From: Zhenhengia yiwuensis
Lineage (GTDB): Bacteria > Bacillota > Clostridia > Lachnospirales > Cellulosilyticaceae
Direction: 5' to 3'
DNA: 36,497 nt
NCBI RefSeq assembly: GCF_014384995.1
Contig: NZ_JACRSY010000032.1
Location: forward strand, 1 to 36,497
Both the position numbers and the translations under genes were made by a program. Below are positions 27,571-36,379 of this stretch, one piece after another. Within the stretch, counting starts at the first letter, position 1. Each line of letters begins with the position of its first letter. The notes under the pieces were generated by a model, which searched no databases, had not been told where the DNA came from, and worked only from the letters and a program-made list of their open reading frames with translations.

Positions 27571-29592
27571 CTATCTCGGTGGCTGCCCAAGTATGGAGAA
27601 ATACTGAGCAAACGGCTGAAACCTACTGATAGCTGGCCTCCATGCGAAATAAGTTTCTAAAAGTCCTAAAGTATCTAAGTTACTAAGACCTATAGCTCTT
27701 TGAACTGCAGAAAGATTATATTCCCCATTTACATCAAAGTCTACAGTATGCAAAGTAATAAGACCTAACAGGGTGCCTTCAGTAGGCCTTATTAAAGTAC
27801 CATCTAGATTATAAATTTGATTTAAGTACTCAGGTCCTCTATCACTAATATCTATTGTATAAACTCTAGGTGGTCTTAGTGTCTCAATTCTCACTCTATA
27901 ATTATCTTGATAAATAACTGTACCTCTTTGAAGGTCATTAAAAGTTTTAGAATCTACTAATAGACTTGGCTGATCATTAACAAAAGTATAGGCATAACTT
28001 GTTAAGAATCCCCCACCTCCACTAGCAAAAATATTAACTAAAATATCTGCTATGCCATCATGAGTGAGATCCCCTACAAACAGCACAGGACCATAGCCAT
28101 TGCCATAAGGGAAATCTATTTCATAAACCCTTCCATCACTTACTACCCTCAAACCTACATCTTCAAAATAACCTGGCATTTCTGGCCTTGGCCTATTTCC
28201 AACTAAATAAATATTGTCAGGTATGCCATCTCCTGTTACATCTGCTTGAGCAAAGTTAATAACTTCCTTATCAGATGCTATATTAAGGCCAAGCTCTCCC
28301 ATATCGTTACTAATATTGTATACCTTAACTTCTGGCATCTCTCCCCCTGCTACTTCTTCCTCAAATGCAGTCTCATCCATCTGTTCACCAATGCCCATAG
28401 TACTCATAATCGGTGTAATAGAATTTTGATTAAGGGCCGCCTGCGCTTGTGGCGTATTAACATTTCCAGGTGATGGTAAGGGCCCTGTCTGCTGGATAAT
28501 CTGCTCTCCTGTCATAACACCTTGCATATTATTTGCATTTAGTCCTGCTTCATTAATACTCATAATTGGCGTAGTTACATTCTGATTAAGCGCCGCTTGT
28601 GCCTGCGGTGTATTAATATTTTCAGGCGGTGGTAAAGGCCCTGTCTGCTGAATGATCTGCTCTCCTGTTATAACGCCCTGCATATTATTTGCATTTAGTC
28701 CTGCTTCATTAATGCCCATCGTTGGCATAGTTACATTCTGACCAAACGCTGCTTGTGTCTGTGGCGTATTAACATTTCCAGGTGGTGGTAAGGGTCCTGT
28801 TTGCTGCATAATCTGCCCTCCCACATTGCCTTGCATATTATTATTGGTGCTTAGTCCTGCTTCATTAATACTCATAATTGGCGTAGTTACATTCTGATTA
28901 AGCGCCGCTTGTGCCTGTGGCGTATTGATATTTTCAGGCGGTGGTAAAGGCCCTGTCTGCTGGATGATCTGCTCTCCCGTCATACTACCTGCATTCATAT
29001 TATTAGGCATATTAGCTACGCCACCTACATTGGTTTGAGTCCCACTCACTGGTGTATTTAGTGTATTGGAAGGGATAAAACCACCTACTGATACTAAAGG
29101 TTCTTCTTCAAGGGGTGTACTAGGTGGTAGAGCTGGCTGAATAACTTGCTGCACCATAGGCTCATTAGCCTGCGCTACAGTTTCCTCTCCTGCTATTTGC
29201 TGCATAACCATACCATGGTTCAGTATATCGTTAACATAACTTACAAAAGCTTGGTCATTATTCCCTACTAAGTCCTGCATTGTAACTGCTTTCCCTACAT
29301 CTTCCGAAGTTAAATTTACACCATTGAGTACATTAACAAGATTACCAAGCCCTAAAGCTTTTTGATCTTTTTCTAGGCTTACATCATATAAATACCATTG
29401 CATATTCTCCCTTTTGAGGATACCAATATACTTTTCTCCATTGACTTGATAAGTAAATAGAATTTCAGGCATACCATCCTGGTCAATATCTACAATTACA
29501 AAGTTAGGGGTCTGTCTTGAGACTCCTTTTAACACGACTTCACTATTTACTGGCTTAAATCCCTTTAAGATGCTATCGAGATAGAATTTCAT
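27571..29592 (-). CDS. 673-aa FG-GAP/VCBS-like protein with tandem 52-residue repeats
   Basis: No signal peptide or membrane helix is evident. The N-terminal region has FVIVDIDQDGMPEILF, and the C-terminal region has DVTGDGIPDNIYLVG and GDLTHDGIADILVN. These D-x-D-x-D-G loops are typical calcium-binding turns of FG-GAP/VCBS propeller blades. Between about residues 205 and 400 lie four repeats of about 52 residues, each with TGEQIIQQTGPLPPPENINT or close variants, rich in Pro, Gln and Asn. Similar proteins are seen in Clostridia but their function is not established; sporulation or surface roles are guesses. Only the repeats look recently amplified. Confidence 0.7.
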   Translation of the reverse strand: MKFYLDSILKGFKPVNSEVVLKGVSRQTPNFVIVDIDQDGMPEILFTYQVNGEKYIGILKRENMQWYLYDVSLEKDQKALGLGNLVNVLNGVNLTSEDVGKAVTMQDLVGNNDQAFVSYVNDILNHGMVMQQIAGEETVAQANEPMVQQVIQPALPPSTPLEEEPLVSVGGFIPSNTLNTPVSGTQTNVGGVANMPNNMNAGSMTGEQIIQQTGPLPPPENINTPQAQAALNQNVTTPIMSINEAGLSTNNNMQGNVGGQIMQQTGPLPPPGNVNTPQTQAAFGQNVTMPTMGINEAGLNANNMQGVITGEQIIQQTGPLPPPENINTPQAQAALNQNVTTPIMSINEAGLNANNMQGVMTGEQIIQQTGPLPSPGNVNTPQAQAALNQNSITPIMSTMGIGEQMDETAFEEEVAGGEMPEVKVYNISNDMGELGLNIASDKEVINFAQADVTGDGIPDNIYLVGNRPRPEMPGYFEDVGLRVVSDGRVYEIDFPYGNGYGPVLFVGDLTHDGIADILVNIFASGGGGFLTSYAYTFVNDQPSLLVDSKTFNDLQRGTVIYQDNYRVRIETLRPPRVYTIDISDRGPEYLNQIYNLDGTLIRPTEGTLLGLITLHTVDFDVNGEYNLSAVQRAIGLSNLDTLGLLETYFAWRPAISRFQPFAQYFSILGQPPR
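28400..28980 (-). repeat. four tandem 156-159-bp coding repeats
   Basis: The coding sequence repeats about every 156 bp, beginning with codons for TGEQIIQQTGP. The first and third copies are nearly identical, while the second and fourth differ, which points to unequal exchange or slippage. One copy is 53 residues because of an extra Asn. Confidence 0.85.
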
Positions 29593-29629
29593 ATAGCTGC
29601 GTCTCCCTATGATTTAATATCATAATATT

Positions 29630-30997
29630 TTATGAGAGAGTCGTGTCATGTATGATATTTTTAATCCATTTTCCATTTTTAAGACGTCTTAGTTCAAACC
29701 ATATTTTAATACACTCCTCGGAGCAGATTAAAATATATACAAGCTGAATAGGAAGCTGCCATACTACTGCTCCTATAAAGGCAAGAGGCACTGAGTAAAG
29801 CCATACTGTTCCTGCCTGCACAAGCATAGAATAAGTCGTATCTCCGCCTCCTCTAAATACACCTACAATCATAACCATATTAAATGTTCTAATAGGTAAG
29901 AACAATGCCATAATACGTAAAATATCTATTGTATCACTATAAGTTTCAGGTGTGACATTAAAGAGCTTTAATACGATTGGTGCTGTAATAAAGATTACTG
30001 CACCTACTACTATACTCATAATAGGTGTTAAAATACCAATATTTTTAGCACAACTTCTTGCTTCATCCTCCTGACCAGCACCTATATGATTCCCAACCAT
30101 AATAGAAGTAGCTATTGCCATACCTACTAAAAGTACAGTGAAGACATTATTGAGCGTTGTCGCGATTTGCATAGTAGCAACTGCATTTGTTCCAATTTGA
30201 GCATAGGCTACGGAATAAGCCGTAATACCTACTGACCATACAATCTCGTTCACAATGACTGGCCATGATGTTTTAAAGTATATTTTAACAAGGTGCTTAT
30301 CAAAACTTAAAAGGTCTTTAAGCTTTCCTGCAATTTTGTTTTTACTTATATATACATAGCTTACAATATAAATCATCTCGATAAGTCTAGCGATAGTGGT
30401 AGCAAGGGCAGCACCTACTACACCAAGACTTGGCATTCCAAACATTCCAAAAATTAGTATCCAGTTTAAAAAAGCATTTATACCTACCCCAATTAAACTT
30501 GCATACATAGGTACCTTAACCTGCTCTGTACTTCTAAGCGCTGACGAATACGCTTGTGTAAAACTTGAAAATAAGCAACTGATTCCCACTACTAATAAAT
30601 AACTTGTCCCAAGAGCTATAACATTTTGATCTTTCGAAAGAATAGACATAATAGCTTCTGGTGTCACAATAGCCCCAAATCCAAATAAGAGAGCTACTGC
30701 CAAACCAACTACTATATCTAAGCCAAGGATCTTTTTAATATTAGGTAAATCCTTCTTCCCCCAGAACTGTGCCATAAATACGCTAGCACCTGCGTTTACA
30801 CCCGTGATACATAAGTTAAATATAAAGATATACTGATTTGCAAGTCCTACCGCCGCTATAGCTTCTTCACCTAACCTACCTACCATTAAATTATCAATTA
30901 AATTAAGTGATGAGGTAATGAAACTTTGAATAGTAATCGGTAAAGCAAGAATCCATAACTTCTTGATAAATTGCTTATCTTTAAAAACGCTGAACAT
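29630..30997 (-). CDS. MATE-family multidrug efflux transporter
   Basis: The 455-aa protein has about 12 hydrophobic segments and the MATE start LALPITIQSFITSSLNLIDN (membrane helix 1 with the LIDNLMVGRLG motif). It probably exports cationic compounds in exchange for Na+ or H+. AGGAGG lies 5 bases before ATG 30997. A strong promoter and a terminator-type hairpin precede it, so expression may be attenuated. The neighbours give no hint about the substrate. Confidence 0.92.
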   Translation of the reverse strand: MFSVFKDKQFIKKLWILALPITIQSFITSSLNLIDNLMVGRLGEEAIAAVGLANQYIFIFNLCITGVNAGASVFMAQFWGKKDLPNIKKILGLDIVVGLAVALLFGFGAIVTPEAIMSILSKDQNVIALGTSYLLVVGISCLFSSFTQAYSSALRSTEQVKVPMYASLIGVGINAFLNWILIFGMFGMPSLGVVGAALATTIARLIEMIYIVSYVYISKNKIAGKLKDLLSFDKHLVKIYFKTSWPVIVNEIVWSVGITAYSVAYAQIGTNAVATMQIATTLNNVFTVLLVGMAIATSIMVGNHIGAGQEDEARSCAKNIGILTPIMSIVVGAVIFITAPIVLKLFNVTPETYSDTIDILRIMALFLPIRTFNMVMIVGVFRGGGDTTYSMLVQAGTVWLYSVPLAFIGAVVWQLPIQLVYILICSEECIKIWFELRRLKNGKWIKNIIHDTTLS

Positions 30998-31017
30998 ATA
31001 AACCTCCTTTTTAGCAC

Positions 31018-31063
31018 AAAAAAAGAAAGTATTTGGGTTAGTTCAAGTCGCCCAGCTACTTTC
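31018..31063 (-). promoter_or_regulatory. terminator-type hairpin in the MATE leader (attenuator)
   Basis: On the minus strand GAAAGTA and TACTTTC pair, with TGGG/CCCA inside, followed by seven T. It lies about 20 bases before the start codon and after its own promoter, so reading through it would be needed for expression. No known riboswitch consensus is recognised in the short leader. Confidence 0.6.
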
Positions 31064-31090
31064 TCTTATCAATTTATCTATGTTTTAAAA

Positions 31091-31119
31091 ATTATAAGTC
31101 ATAAATACAGTTATGTCAA
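31091..31119 (-). promoter_or_regulatory. MATE gene promoter
   Basis: TTGACA (31114-31119), 17 bp, TATAAT (31091-31096), a perfect consensus pair on the minus strand. The RNA would start near 31084, about 90 bases upstream of the gene. Confidence 0.85.
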
Positions 31120-31211
31120 CATACATCCTCCCTTCAATGTAAAATAGTGGTCTAGCTTTACACTATTTGTCATAATATAACTATAACGAGTGTTTAATAG
31201 GAGGAAGACCT

Positions 31212-32123
31212 ATGCCTGTCTTTCGTATTATTGCTTTTGATGGGGGTGGTATTCGAGGCGCACTTTCTACTAGAATTTTAAAACGTATTACTGACCAATA
31301 CCCCGAGCTTCTTAAGAAAACAGATATGTTCTCAGGTACATCTACAGGTTCTATTATAGCTCTAGGCTTAGCTTATAATAAGACATCTGAAGAATTAGAT
31401 AATCTCTATAACTATCAAAATACTAAGTACATCTTTTCTCCACGTAGACCTAATTTATTTGTTCCCAAATATAGAAATGTACACCTTTCTCATCTGCTCT
31501 CTACAGTATTCCCTCAGAATTTGAGCCTAGCTAGTCTTCCCAAATATGTCTTTGTCCCCTCTTTTAATGTAAAAGGGTATACGACACGTGGCTTTGAAGG
31601 TGTCTTCTTTTCTAACCTTATTAATAATCCTACTATATCTGAAAAAGTTATTGATACTGCTCTATGCAGTAGTGCTGCTCCTACATACTTTCCTTCCGTC
31701 AATAATTTCATTGATGGTGGCGTCTTTATGAATTCACCTACTGCTGCACCTGTTATTTATGTACGCTCTGTCTTTCCTAATAAGTATAAGCTTAGTGACT
31801 TTAGGCTTCTCTCTATTGGAACAGGCTTTTATCCTGAGCGTATTTTAAAGCGCACTAAAAATTGGGGAATTGCTCAATGGTCCATTAATCCTACTACCTC
31901 TACCAAAACACCTCTTTTAAGTGTATTATTAGGTGCCACTACTCCTATAGAAAATCGCTATAGTTATGAACTTCTGAAACAAAACTATTTTAGATTAAAT
32001 CCTAATTTAGACGAACCTATTCCCTTAGATGCTTATAAAAAAGTACCTTACCTAAAAGAACTAGCTGATCAAGTAGACCTCTCCAACGTGTTTAGATATA
32101 TCGAACGCTATTATTTAAATTAA
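31212..32123 (+). CDS. patatin-like phospholipase
   Basis: The 303-aa protein shows the oxyanion motif DGGGIRG (residues 10-16), the nucleophile Ser44 in GTSTG and the second catalytic Asp in FIDGGVF near residue 173. It lacks a signal peptide and likely acts in the cytoplasm on acyl esters. Patatin-like proteins also occur as effectors of CBASS defence, but no cyclase gene is next to this one. AGGAGGAAG precedes ATG 31212. The peroxiredoxin gene follows 77 bases later on the same strand. Confidence 0.88.
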   Translation: MPVFRIIAFDGGGIRGALSTRILKRITDQYPELLKKTDMFSGTSTGSIIALGLAYNKTSEELDNLYNYQNTKYIFSPRRPNLFVPKYRNVHLSHLLSTVFPQNLSLASLPKYVFVPSFNVKGYTTRGFEGVFFSNLINNPTISEKVIDTALCSSAAPTYFPSVNNFIDGGVFMNSPTAAPVIYVRSVFPNKYKLSDFRLLSIGTGFYPERILKRTKNWGIAQWSINPTTSTKTPLLSVLLGATTPIENRYSYELLKQNYFRLNPNLDEPIPLDAYKKVPYLKELADQVDLSNVFRYIERYYLN

Positions 32124-32200
32124 CTCGTCCTTTTTTAACTTGTTCTCTCATAGTACAACTCAAGTCTGGAATAAAATAGTCGTGTAGGAGGTGATGCAGT

Positions 32201-32878
32201 GTGGCAGAAATAATGGGAACACTACCACTCATTGGAGATAAGTTCCCAGAAATAACCGTACAAACGACTTACGGTCCCAAAAAGCTCCCTGATGATTATA
32301 AAGGAAAATGGCTTATTCTTTTTAGTCATCCAGGTGATTTTACTCCTGTATGTACAACTGAGTTCGTATCTTTTGCTAAAAACTATGACACCTTTCAAGC
32401 ACTTAATACAGACTTACTTGGTTTATCTGTGGATCAAGTACAACCACATATGAAATGGGTACAGTGGATTGAGCAGAATCTTAAACAACCTATCCCATTT
32501 CCTATTATTGCAGACTCACTAGGCATGACTGCTAGTAAACTTGGAATGATTCAACCTACAAGAAAAACTGCTACCGTTAGAGCTGTATTTTTCGTAGATC
32601 CTACTGGAACTATAAGACTTATTCTATACTACCCTCTCGAAATAGGTCGTAATATTAATGAAATTATACGTGCACTTGTGGCACTACAAGTAGGTGATGC
32701 TAACAAAGTAGCCCTTCCTGCAAACTGGCCAAATAATGAATTGATCGGAAATAAAGGCATTATTTCACCACCAACTGACATCCCTACCGCTGAGAAATGC
32801 GAAGGTGAATACACATGTTATGACTGGTGGTTCTGCTATAAAGACATTGATTTCAAACTTCCACCCGTATCAAAGTAA
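32201..32878 (+). CDS. peroxiredoxin, Prx6/1-Cys-like
   Basis: The 225-aa protein has the active site DFTPVCTTEF (peroxidatic Cys about residue 51) and the long C-terminal domain of Prx6-type enzymes. The C-terminal end carries three more Cys (EKCEGEYTCYDWWFCYK), so a resolving Cys may exist. It reduces hydroperoxides. The start is GTG 32201 with GGAGG 9 bases upstream. A strong terminator follows. Confidence 0.92.
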   Translation: MAEIMGTLPLIGDKFPEITVQTTYGPKKLPDDYKGKWLILFSHPGDFTPVCTTEFVSFAKNYDTFQALNTDLLGLSVDQVQPHMKWVQWIEQNLKQPIPFPIIADSLGMTASKLGMIQPTRKTATVRAVFFVDPTGTIRLILYYPLEIGRNINEIIRALVALQVGDANKVALPANWPNNELIGNKGIISPPTDIPTAEKCEGEYTCYDWWFCYKDIDFKLPPVSK

Positions 32879-32895
32879 ATCCCCCCCTAAGAATA

Positions 32896-32934
32896 AAAGC
32901 CTCACAAATAACTCAGTATTTGTGAGGCTTTTTA
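32896..32934 (+). terminator. peroxiredoxin terminator
   Basis: AAAGCCTCACAAATA and TATTTGTGAGGCTTT pair around 6 bases, then TTTT. Confidence 0.9.
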
Positions 32935-32935
32935 T

Positions 32936-33190
32936 CTATAACGTAAATATAAGTGAACTAATTATATAAGCATATCTTATATTCTTTTTAAGTAATCAAT
33001 ACACTCCCCCATATAGTAGAGACATAACCAAACAACCTAACCCCGTTGCAAGGTCTTTAGTTAGAATATGTACAAGTCCCCATGTCAGTCCGCACATTAT
33101 ACCACCTCAAGGTATATACTTCGTATACTTCACCTTGAACTTATCTTCTCCTGCCATTCCATAACGACTTATTTTACCTATAAAATCCTA
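32936..33190 (-). pseudogene. C-terminal remnant of a CPBP-type membrane protease gene
   Basis: One minus-strand frame reads YGMAGEDKFKVKYTKYIP, stop, GGIMCGLTWGLVHILTKDLA and on to LLYGGVY, stop, LLKKNIRYAYIISSLIF. The WGLxHxLxK segment and the following helices match the last motif of CPBP (CAAX-type) intramembrane proteases. Both stops are TGA and the N-terminal two thirds are absent. The feo terminator lies just upstream. No ribosome site is present. It is a decayed fragment. Confidence 0.6.
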
Positions 33191-33201
33191 AATTTCATTA
33201 C

Positions 33202-33244
33202 AAAAAAGAGTAGCATACAAATTATAATTTGTATGCTACTCTTT
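33202..33244 (-). terminator. feo operon terminator
   Basis: A near-perfect palindrome with AAAGAGTAGCATACAA and TTGTATGCTACTCTTT, followed by T6 on the minus strand. Confidence 0.9.
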
Positions 33245-33259
33245 CAATATTACTCTACT

Positions 33260-33412
33260 CTATTTTTTATCGTTACGCTTAGATGAGCAGCTCTTTTGTG
33301 TACACCCAGAGCATCCACATCCACAAGGACTATCTTTACGGTCTTTATATACTTTATAACCTGCTCCTATCATTAGCAATATAATCACTGCTACAATTAT
33401 AAAATCTGCCAT
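33260..33412 (-). CDS. FeoB-associated Cys-rich membrane protein
   Basis: The 50-aa protein starts MADFIIVAVIILLMIGAGYK (one membrane helix). A Cys-rich tail follows, CGCGCSGCTQKSC. This is the known small partner of FeoB in Firmicutes, thought to help iron handling at the transporter. GAGGATGGTG lies before ATG 33412, 19 bases after the feoB stop, so it is the last gene of the feo operon. Confidence 0.92.
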   Translation of the reverse strand: MADFIIVAVIILLMIGAGYKVYKDRKDSPCGCGCSGCTQKSCSSKRNDKK

Positions 33413-33431
33413 CTAATCACCATCCTCTATA

Positions 33432-35456
33432 CTATTTGAATAATAAACTACCAACTTGGTAAATAAGGAAAGCTACAATCCATGCAAGACCTGTTTGGTA
33501 ACCAATTGCAATAAGTGTCCATTTCCAGTTACCAAACTCTCTTTTCATCGCACCAATAGCCGCAAAACAAGGCGCTGCTAAAAGTGTAAATGCCATAAAT
33601 GCATAGGCGCTTACTGGTGTGAAGAACTGACCAATACTTGTAAGAAGTGTTGGATCTGTCTCAGCTACTTCCCCCACGCCAAGTAAAATACCAAAGGTTG
33701 CAACAACTGCTTCTTTCGCTAAAAATCCTGTTACTGTGGCCACAGATGCTTGCCATGTACCAAATCCAAGTGGTGCAAAGATTGGTGCAATTACATGTCC
33801 TATAGATGCTAACATACTTTCATTCGTATCTACCATCTGAAGACTGAAGTTAAAAGATTGTAAGAACCAAATAAGCCCTGAAGCTACAAAGATTACTGTA
33901 CCTGCCTTTATAATAAAGGCCTTTGATCTATCCCACATTTGCATCATAACACCTTTAAAGTTAGGTATATGATACTCTGGAAGTTCTAAAATATAAGGTG
34001 CTGCTTCACCTTTAAATAATGTATTCTTAAGAATAAGTCCTGATAAAATAACCATTAAAATACCAAGTACATACATAGAAGGTCCTACCCATACGTGTTC
34101 TGGGAAGAAAGCACCTACCATAAGTGCAAACACTGGTAACTTAGCACCACAAGGAATAAATGGCGTAAGCATAATAGTCATTTTACGGTCTCTTTCACTT
34201 TCAATTGTTCTAGATGCCATAATCCCTGGTACTGAACAACCTGTTCCAATAACCATAGGAATGAATGATTTGCCTGATAAACCAAACTTTCTAAAGATCT
34301 TATCCATAATAAAGGCAACACGTGACATATAACCACAGTCTTCTAGTATACCAATAAGTAAGAATAGAATCATAAGCTGTGGTACGAAACCAAGTACAGC
34401 GCCTACCCCACCTATAATACCATCTACTACAAGTCCATGAATCCATGGAGATACACTCATACCTTCAAGCCATAAACCAACCTGGTCACCTATCGTTCCA
34501 AATAGTCCTTCCATGAAGCCAATAGTCATATCACCTACTGTCTGGATAGATAAGAAGTATACAAACCACATGATTCCAAAGAAAATTGGAATGGCTAAAA
34601 TTCTATTTGTAATAACCTTATCAATTTTATCTGAAAGTGTGATTTTATGATCTGGTCTATTTGTTACGATACTACTAATATGTTTAGTAATATATTCATA
34701 ACGCCCATTAATGATAATACTCTCTACATCATCATCATAAGCATTTTCAAGTAATCTAGCGGCTTCTTCTACTATTGGAGATTCTTCTTTAGATAAGTGG
34801 AATTCCTCTACAACTTTTTTATCCTGCTCTAGCACTTTTATCGCTAACCAACGTTTATTATAAACTTCATCGATTTGCTTACCATCAAGCAATATCATAA
34901 CTTCATTAATGCTTTGTTCGATAATCATGTCAAAAGGAATAGCTTTAGAAGCAATTTTAACCTTTTTTGTTCCTACTTCAAGCGCTAAATTAATAAGTTC
35001 ATCAAGACCCTGATTTTTAGTTGCTGAAATTGGCACAACCTTAACACCAAAAAGTTCTTCTAACCTCTTGATATTAATTTTCTCACCACGTTTTTCAACA
35101 ATATCCATCATATTAAGTGCGATGATTGTTGGTCTACCTAACTCCACAAGTTGATGCGTAAGATATAAGTTACGTTCTATATTAGAAGCATCAATAATGT
35201 TAATGATTAAATCTGGTTGCTCTTTAATAATGTAGTTTCTTGCTACAACTTCTTCTGGTGTATAAGGTGATAAAGAATAAATACCCGGTAAATCTACTAA
35301 AGTAATATCTTCTTTAACCCCCCTTAACTTACCTTCTTTCTTTTCAACAGTTACACCTGGCCAGTTCCCAACATAGGCCTTACTCCCTGTAAGTGCATTA
35401 AACGCTGTTGTCTTTCCACAGTTAGGATTTCCAACTAATGCTACGCTATATCCCAT
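33432..35456 (-). CDS. feoB: ferrous iron transport protein B
   Basis: The 674-aa protein has an N-terminal G domain with GNPNCGKT (residues 9-16), DLPGIYS (G3) and NMMD (G4). A helical regulatory part follows, then a membrane domain with the two gate motifs GTGCSVPGIMASR and FIPCGAKLPV, each with the conserved Cys. It imports Fe2+ in a GTP-regulated way. It follows feoA with a 59-bp gap. AAAGGAGTCAC precedes ATG 35456. The shorter length than E. coli FeoB is normal for Firmicutes. Confidence 0.97.
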   Translation of the reverse strand: MGYSVALVGNPNCGKTTAFNALTGSKAYVGNWPGVTVEKKEGKLRGVKEDITLVDLPGIYSLSPYTPEEVVARNYIIKEQPDLIINIIDASNIERNLYLTHQLVELGRPTIIALNMMDIVEKRGEKINIKRLEELFGVKVVPISATKNQGLDELINLALEVGTKKVKIASKAIPFDMIIEQSINEVMILLDGKQIDEVYNKRWLAIKVLEQDKKVVEEFHLSKEESPIVEEAARLLENAYDDDVESIIINGRYEYITKHISSIVTNRPDHKITLSDKIDKVITNRILAIPIFFGIMWFVYFLSIQTVGDMTIGFMEGLFGTIGDQVGLWLEGMSVSPWIHGLVVDGIIGGVGAVLGFVPQLMILFLLIGILEDCGYMSRVAFIMDKIFRKFGLSGKSFIPMVIGTGCSVPGIMASRTIESERDRKMTIMLTPFIPCGAKLPVFALMVGAFFPEHVWVGPSMYVLGILMVILSGLILKNTLFKGEAAPYILELPEYHIPNFKGVMMQMWDRSKAFIIKAGTVIFVASGLIWFLQSFNFSLQMVDTNESMLASIGHVIAPIFAPLGFGTWQASVATVTGFLAKEAVVATFGILLGVGEVAETDPTLLTSIGQFFTPVSAYAFMAFTLLAAPCFAAIGAMKREFGNWKWTLIAIGYQTGLAWIVAFLIYQVGSLLFK

Positions 35457-35515
35457 AAATGTGACTCCTTTTCTATTTGTTAGCGAAGGCTAACTTCTCT
35501 GTCAAAAAAATTGTC

Positions 35516-35743
35516 TTAAATCTGATCAACTAAAATACTTTCTGCATCTACTTTTCTAAGGCTAAGTGAATAACCCCTTACACTGATTTCAATAGGATCT
35601 CCTAATGGTGCTACCTTCTTAACAGTTACTTCTACACCTTTTGTAATTCCCATATCCATAATACGTCTCTTAAGACTTCCTTGTACATCAATTTTTCTTA
35701 CGATAGCACTCTGTCCACATGGTACTTTTTTAAGATTACTCAT
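35516..35743 (-). CDS. feoA: ferrous iron transport protein A
   Basis: The 75-aa SH3-like protein has KRRIMDMGITKGVEVTVKKV and DPIEISVRGYSLSLRKVDAE, typical of FeoA, which supports FeoB from the cytoplasm. AGGGAGGGATAG lies before ATG 35743. It is the first gene of the operon, under a promoter with an iron-box-like dyad. Confidence 0.95.
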   Translation of the reverse strand: MSNLKKVPCGQSAIVRKIDVQGSLKRRIMDMGITKGVEVTVKKVAPLGDPIEISVRGYSLSLRKVDAESILVDQI

Positions 35744-35822
35744 ACTATCCCTCCCTAAGACTTTCTATCTATAAAGACTTGATTAATTACTTTTTATTTG
35801 GTATGTTAACAATAACAAACAT

Positions 35823-35871
35823 TGTTAACCTTAGCTAACATTATTGTAGCGCTATTGATTTTCAATGTCAA
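35823..35871 (-). promoter_or_regulatory. feoA promoter and DtxR-type operator
   Basis: TTGACA (35866-35871), 17 bp, TACAAT (35843-35848) on the minus strand. Directly downstream, TGTTAACCTTAGCTAACA (35823-35840) is a dyad at the expected transcription start, where a DtxR-family repressor would block initiation. A second dyad (TTAACAAT/ATTGTTAA, 35806-35828) adjoins it. Confidence 0.7.
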
Positions 35872-35961
35872 TATTTTTTCACAATTTATTCTTTTATTTT
35901 TATTTCAACCAAAAATTTGTTATAATTATAAAAAAGATATAAAATGCGAAGGAGGGGTTAC

Positions 35962-36336
35962 ATGCTCTTAGGACAATCAGGTGAAGATTACCTAGAAACT
36001 GTACTTGAACTCGAACAACTTCACGGCGTTGTGCGTTCGATTGACATAGCAAAAAAGCTTGGTGTTTCTAGGCCAAGTGTTAATAAAGCCATTAATAACC
36101 TCAAAGAAGCAGGAATGGTAACGCAACAGTCCTATGGTGATATTAGACTGACAGATTTAGGTCGCCAAACCGCTAAAGATATCATTTATAGACATACACT
36201 TATTAAAAGTTTTTTAACCAGTGTACTTGGTCTAAGCCCTGATATCGCTGAAACCGATGCTTGTAAGATTGAACATATATTAAGCCCTGAAACAATAGAA
36301 AGCCTCGAAAAGTTCGTGGTGAACTATAAAAAATAA
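35962..36336 (+). CDS. DtxR/MntR-family metal-dependent regulator
   Basis: The start ATG 35962 (MLLGQSGEDYLETVLELEQL) has GGAGGGG 4 bases upstream; a longer frame to 35944 lacks a ribosome site. The winged helix (VRSIDIAKKLGVSRPSVNKA followed by INNLKEAGMV) and the metal/dimer domain (RHTLIKSFLTSVLGLSPDIA, then DACKIEHILSPET) are seen. The C-terminal SH3-like domain of DtxR is absent, as in MntR and many clostridial members. Divergent to feoAB, it most likely represses them when Fe2+ is plentiful. An IS end lies only 44 bp after the stop. Confidence 0.9.
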   Translation: MLLGQSGEDYLETVLELEQLHGVVRSIDIAKKLGVSRPSVNKAINNLKEAGMVTQQSYGDIRLTDLGRQTAKDIIYRHTLIKSFLTSVLGLSPDIAETDACKIEHILSPETIESLEKFVVNYKK

Positions 36337-36379
36337 ACATTTGTAAAAAGGTAGCTACACAACCAACTTCTAAGTTAAT

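Noticed and set aside
31212..32878. Patatin-like gene as part of a CBASS defence system
   Set aside because: No CD-NTase or other CBASS gene is adjacent; the neighbour is a peroxiredoxin.
32936..33190. TGA read as tryptophan in the CPBP-like frame
   Set aside because: Other genes in the window end in TGA and encode Trp by TGG, and the gene is truncated, so decay is the simpler reading.
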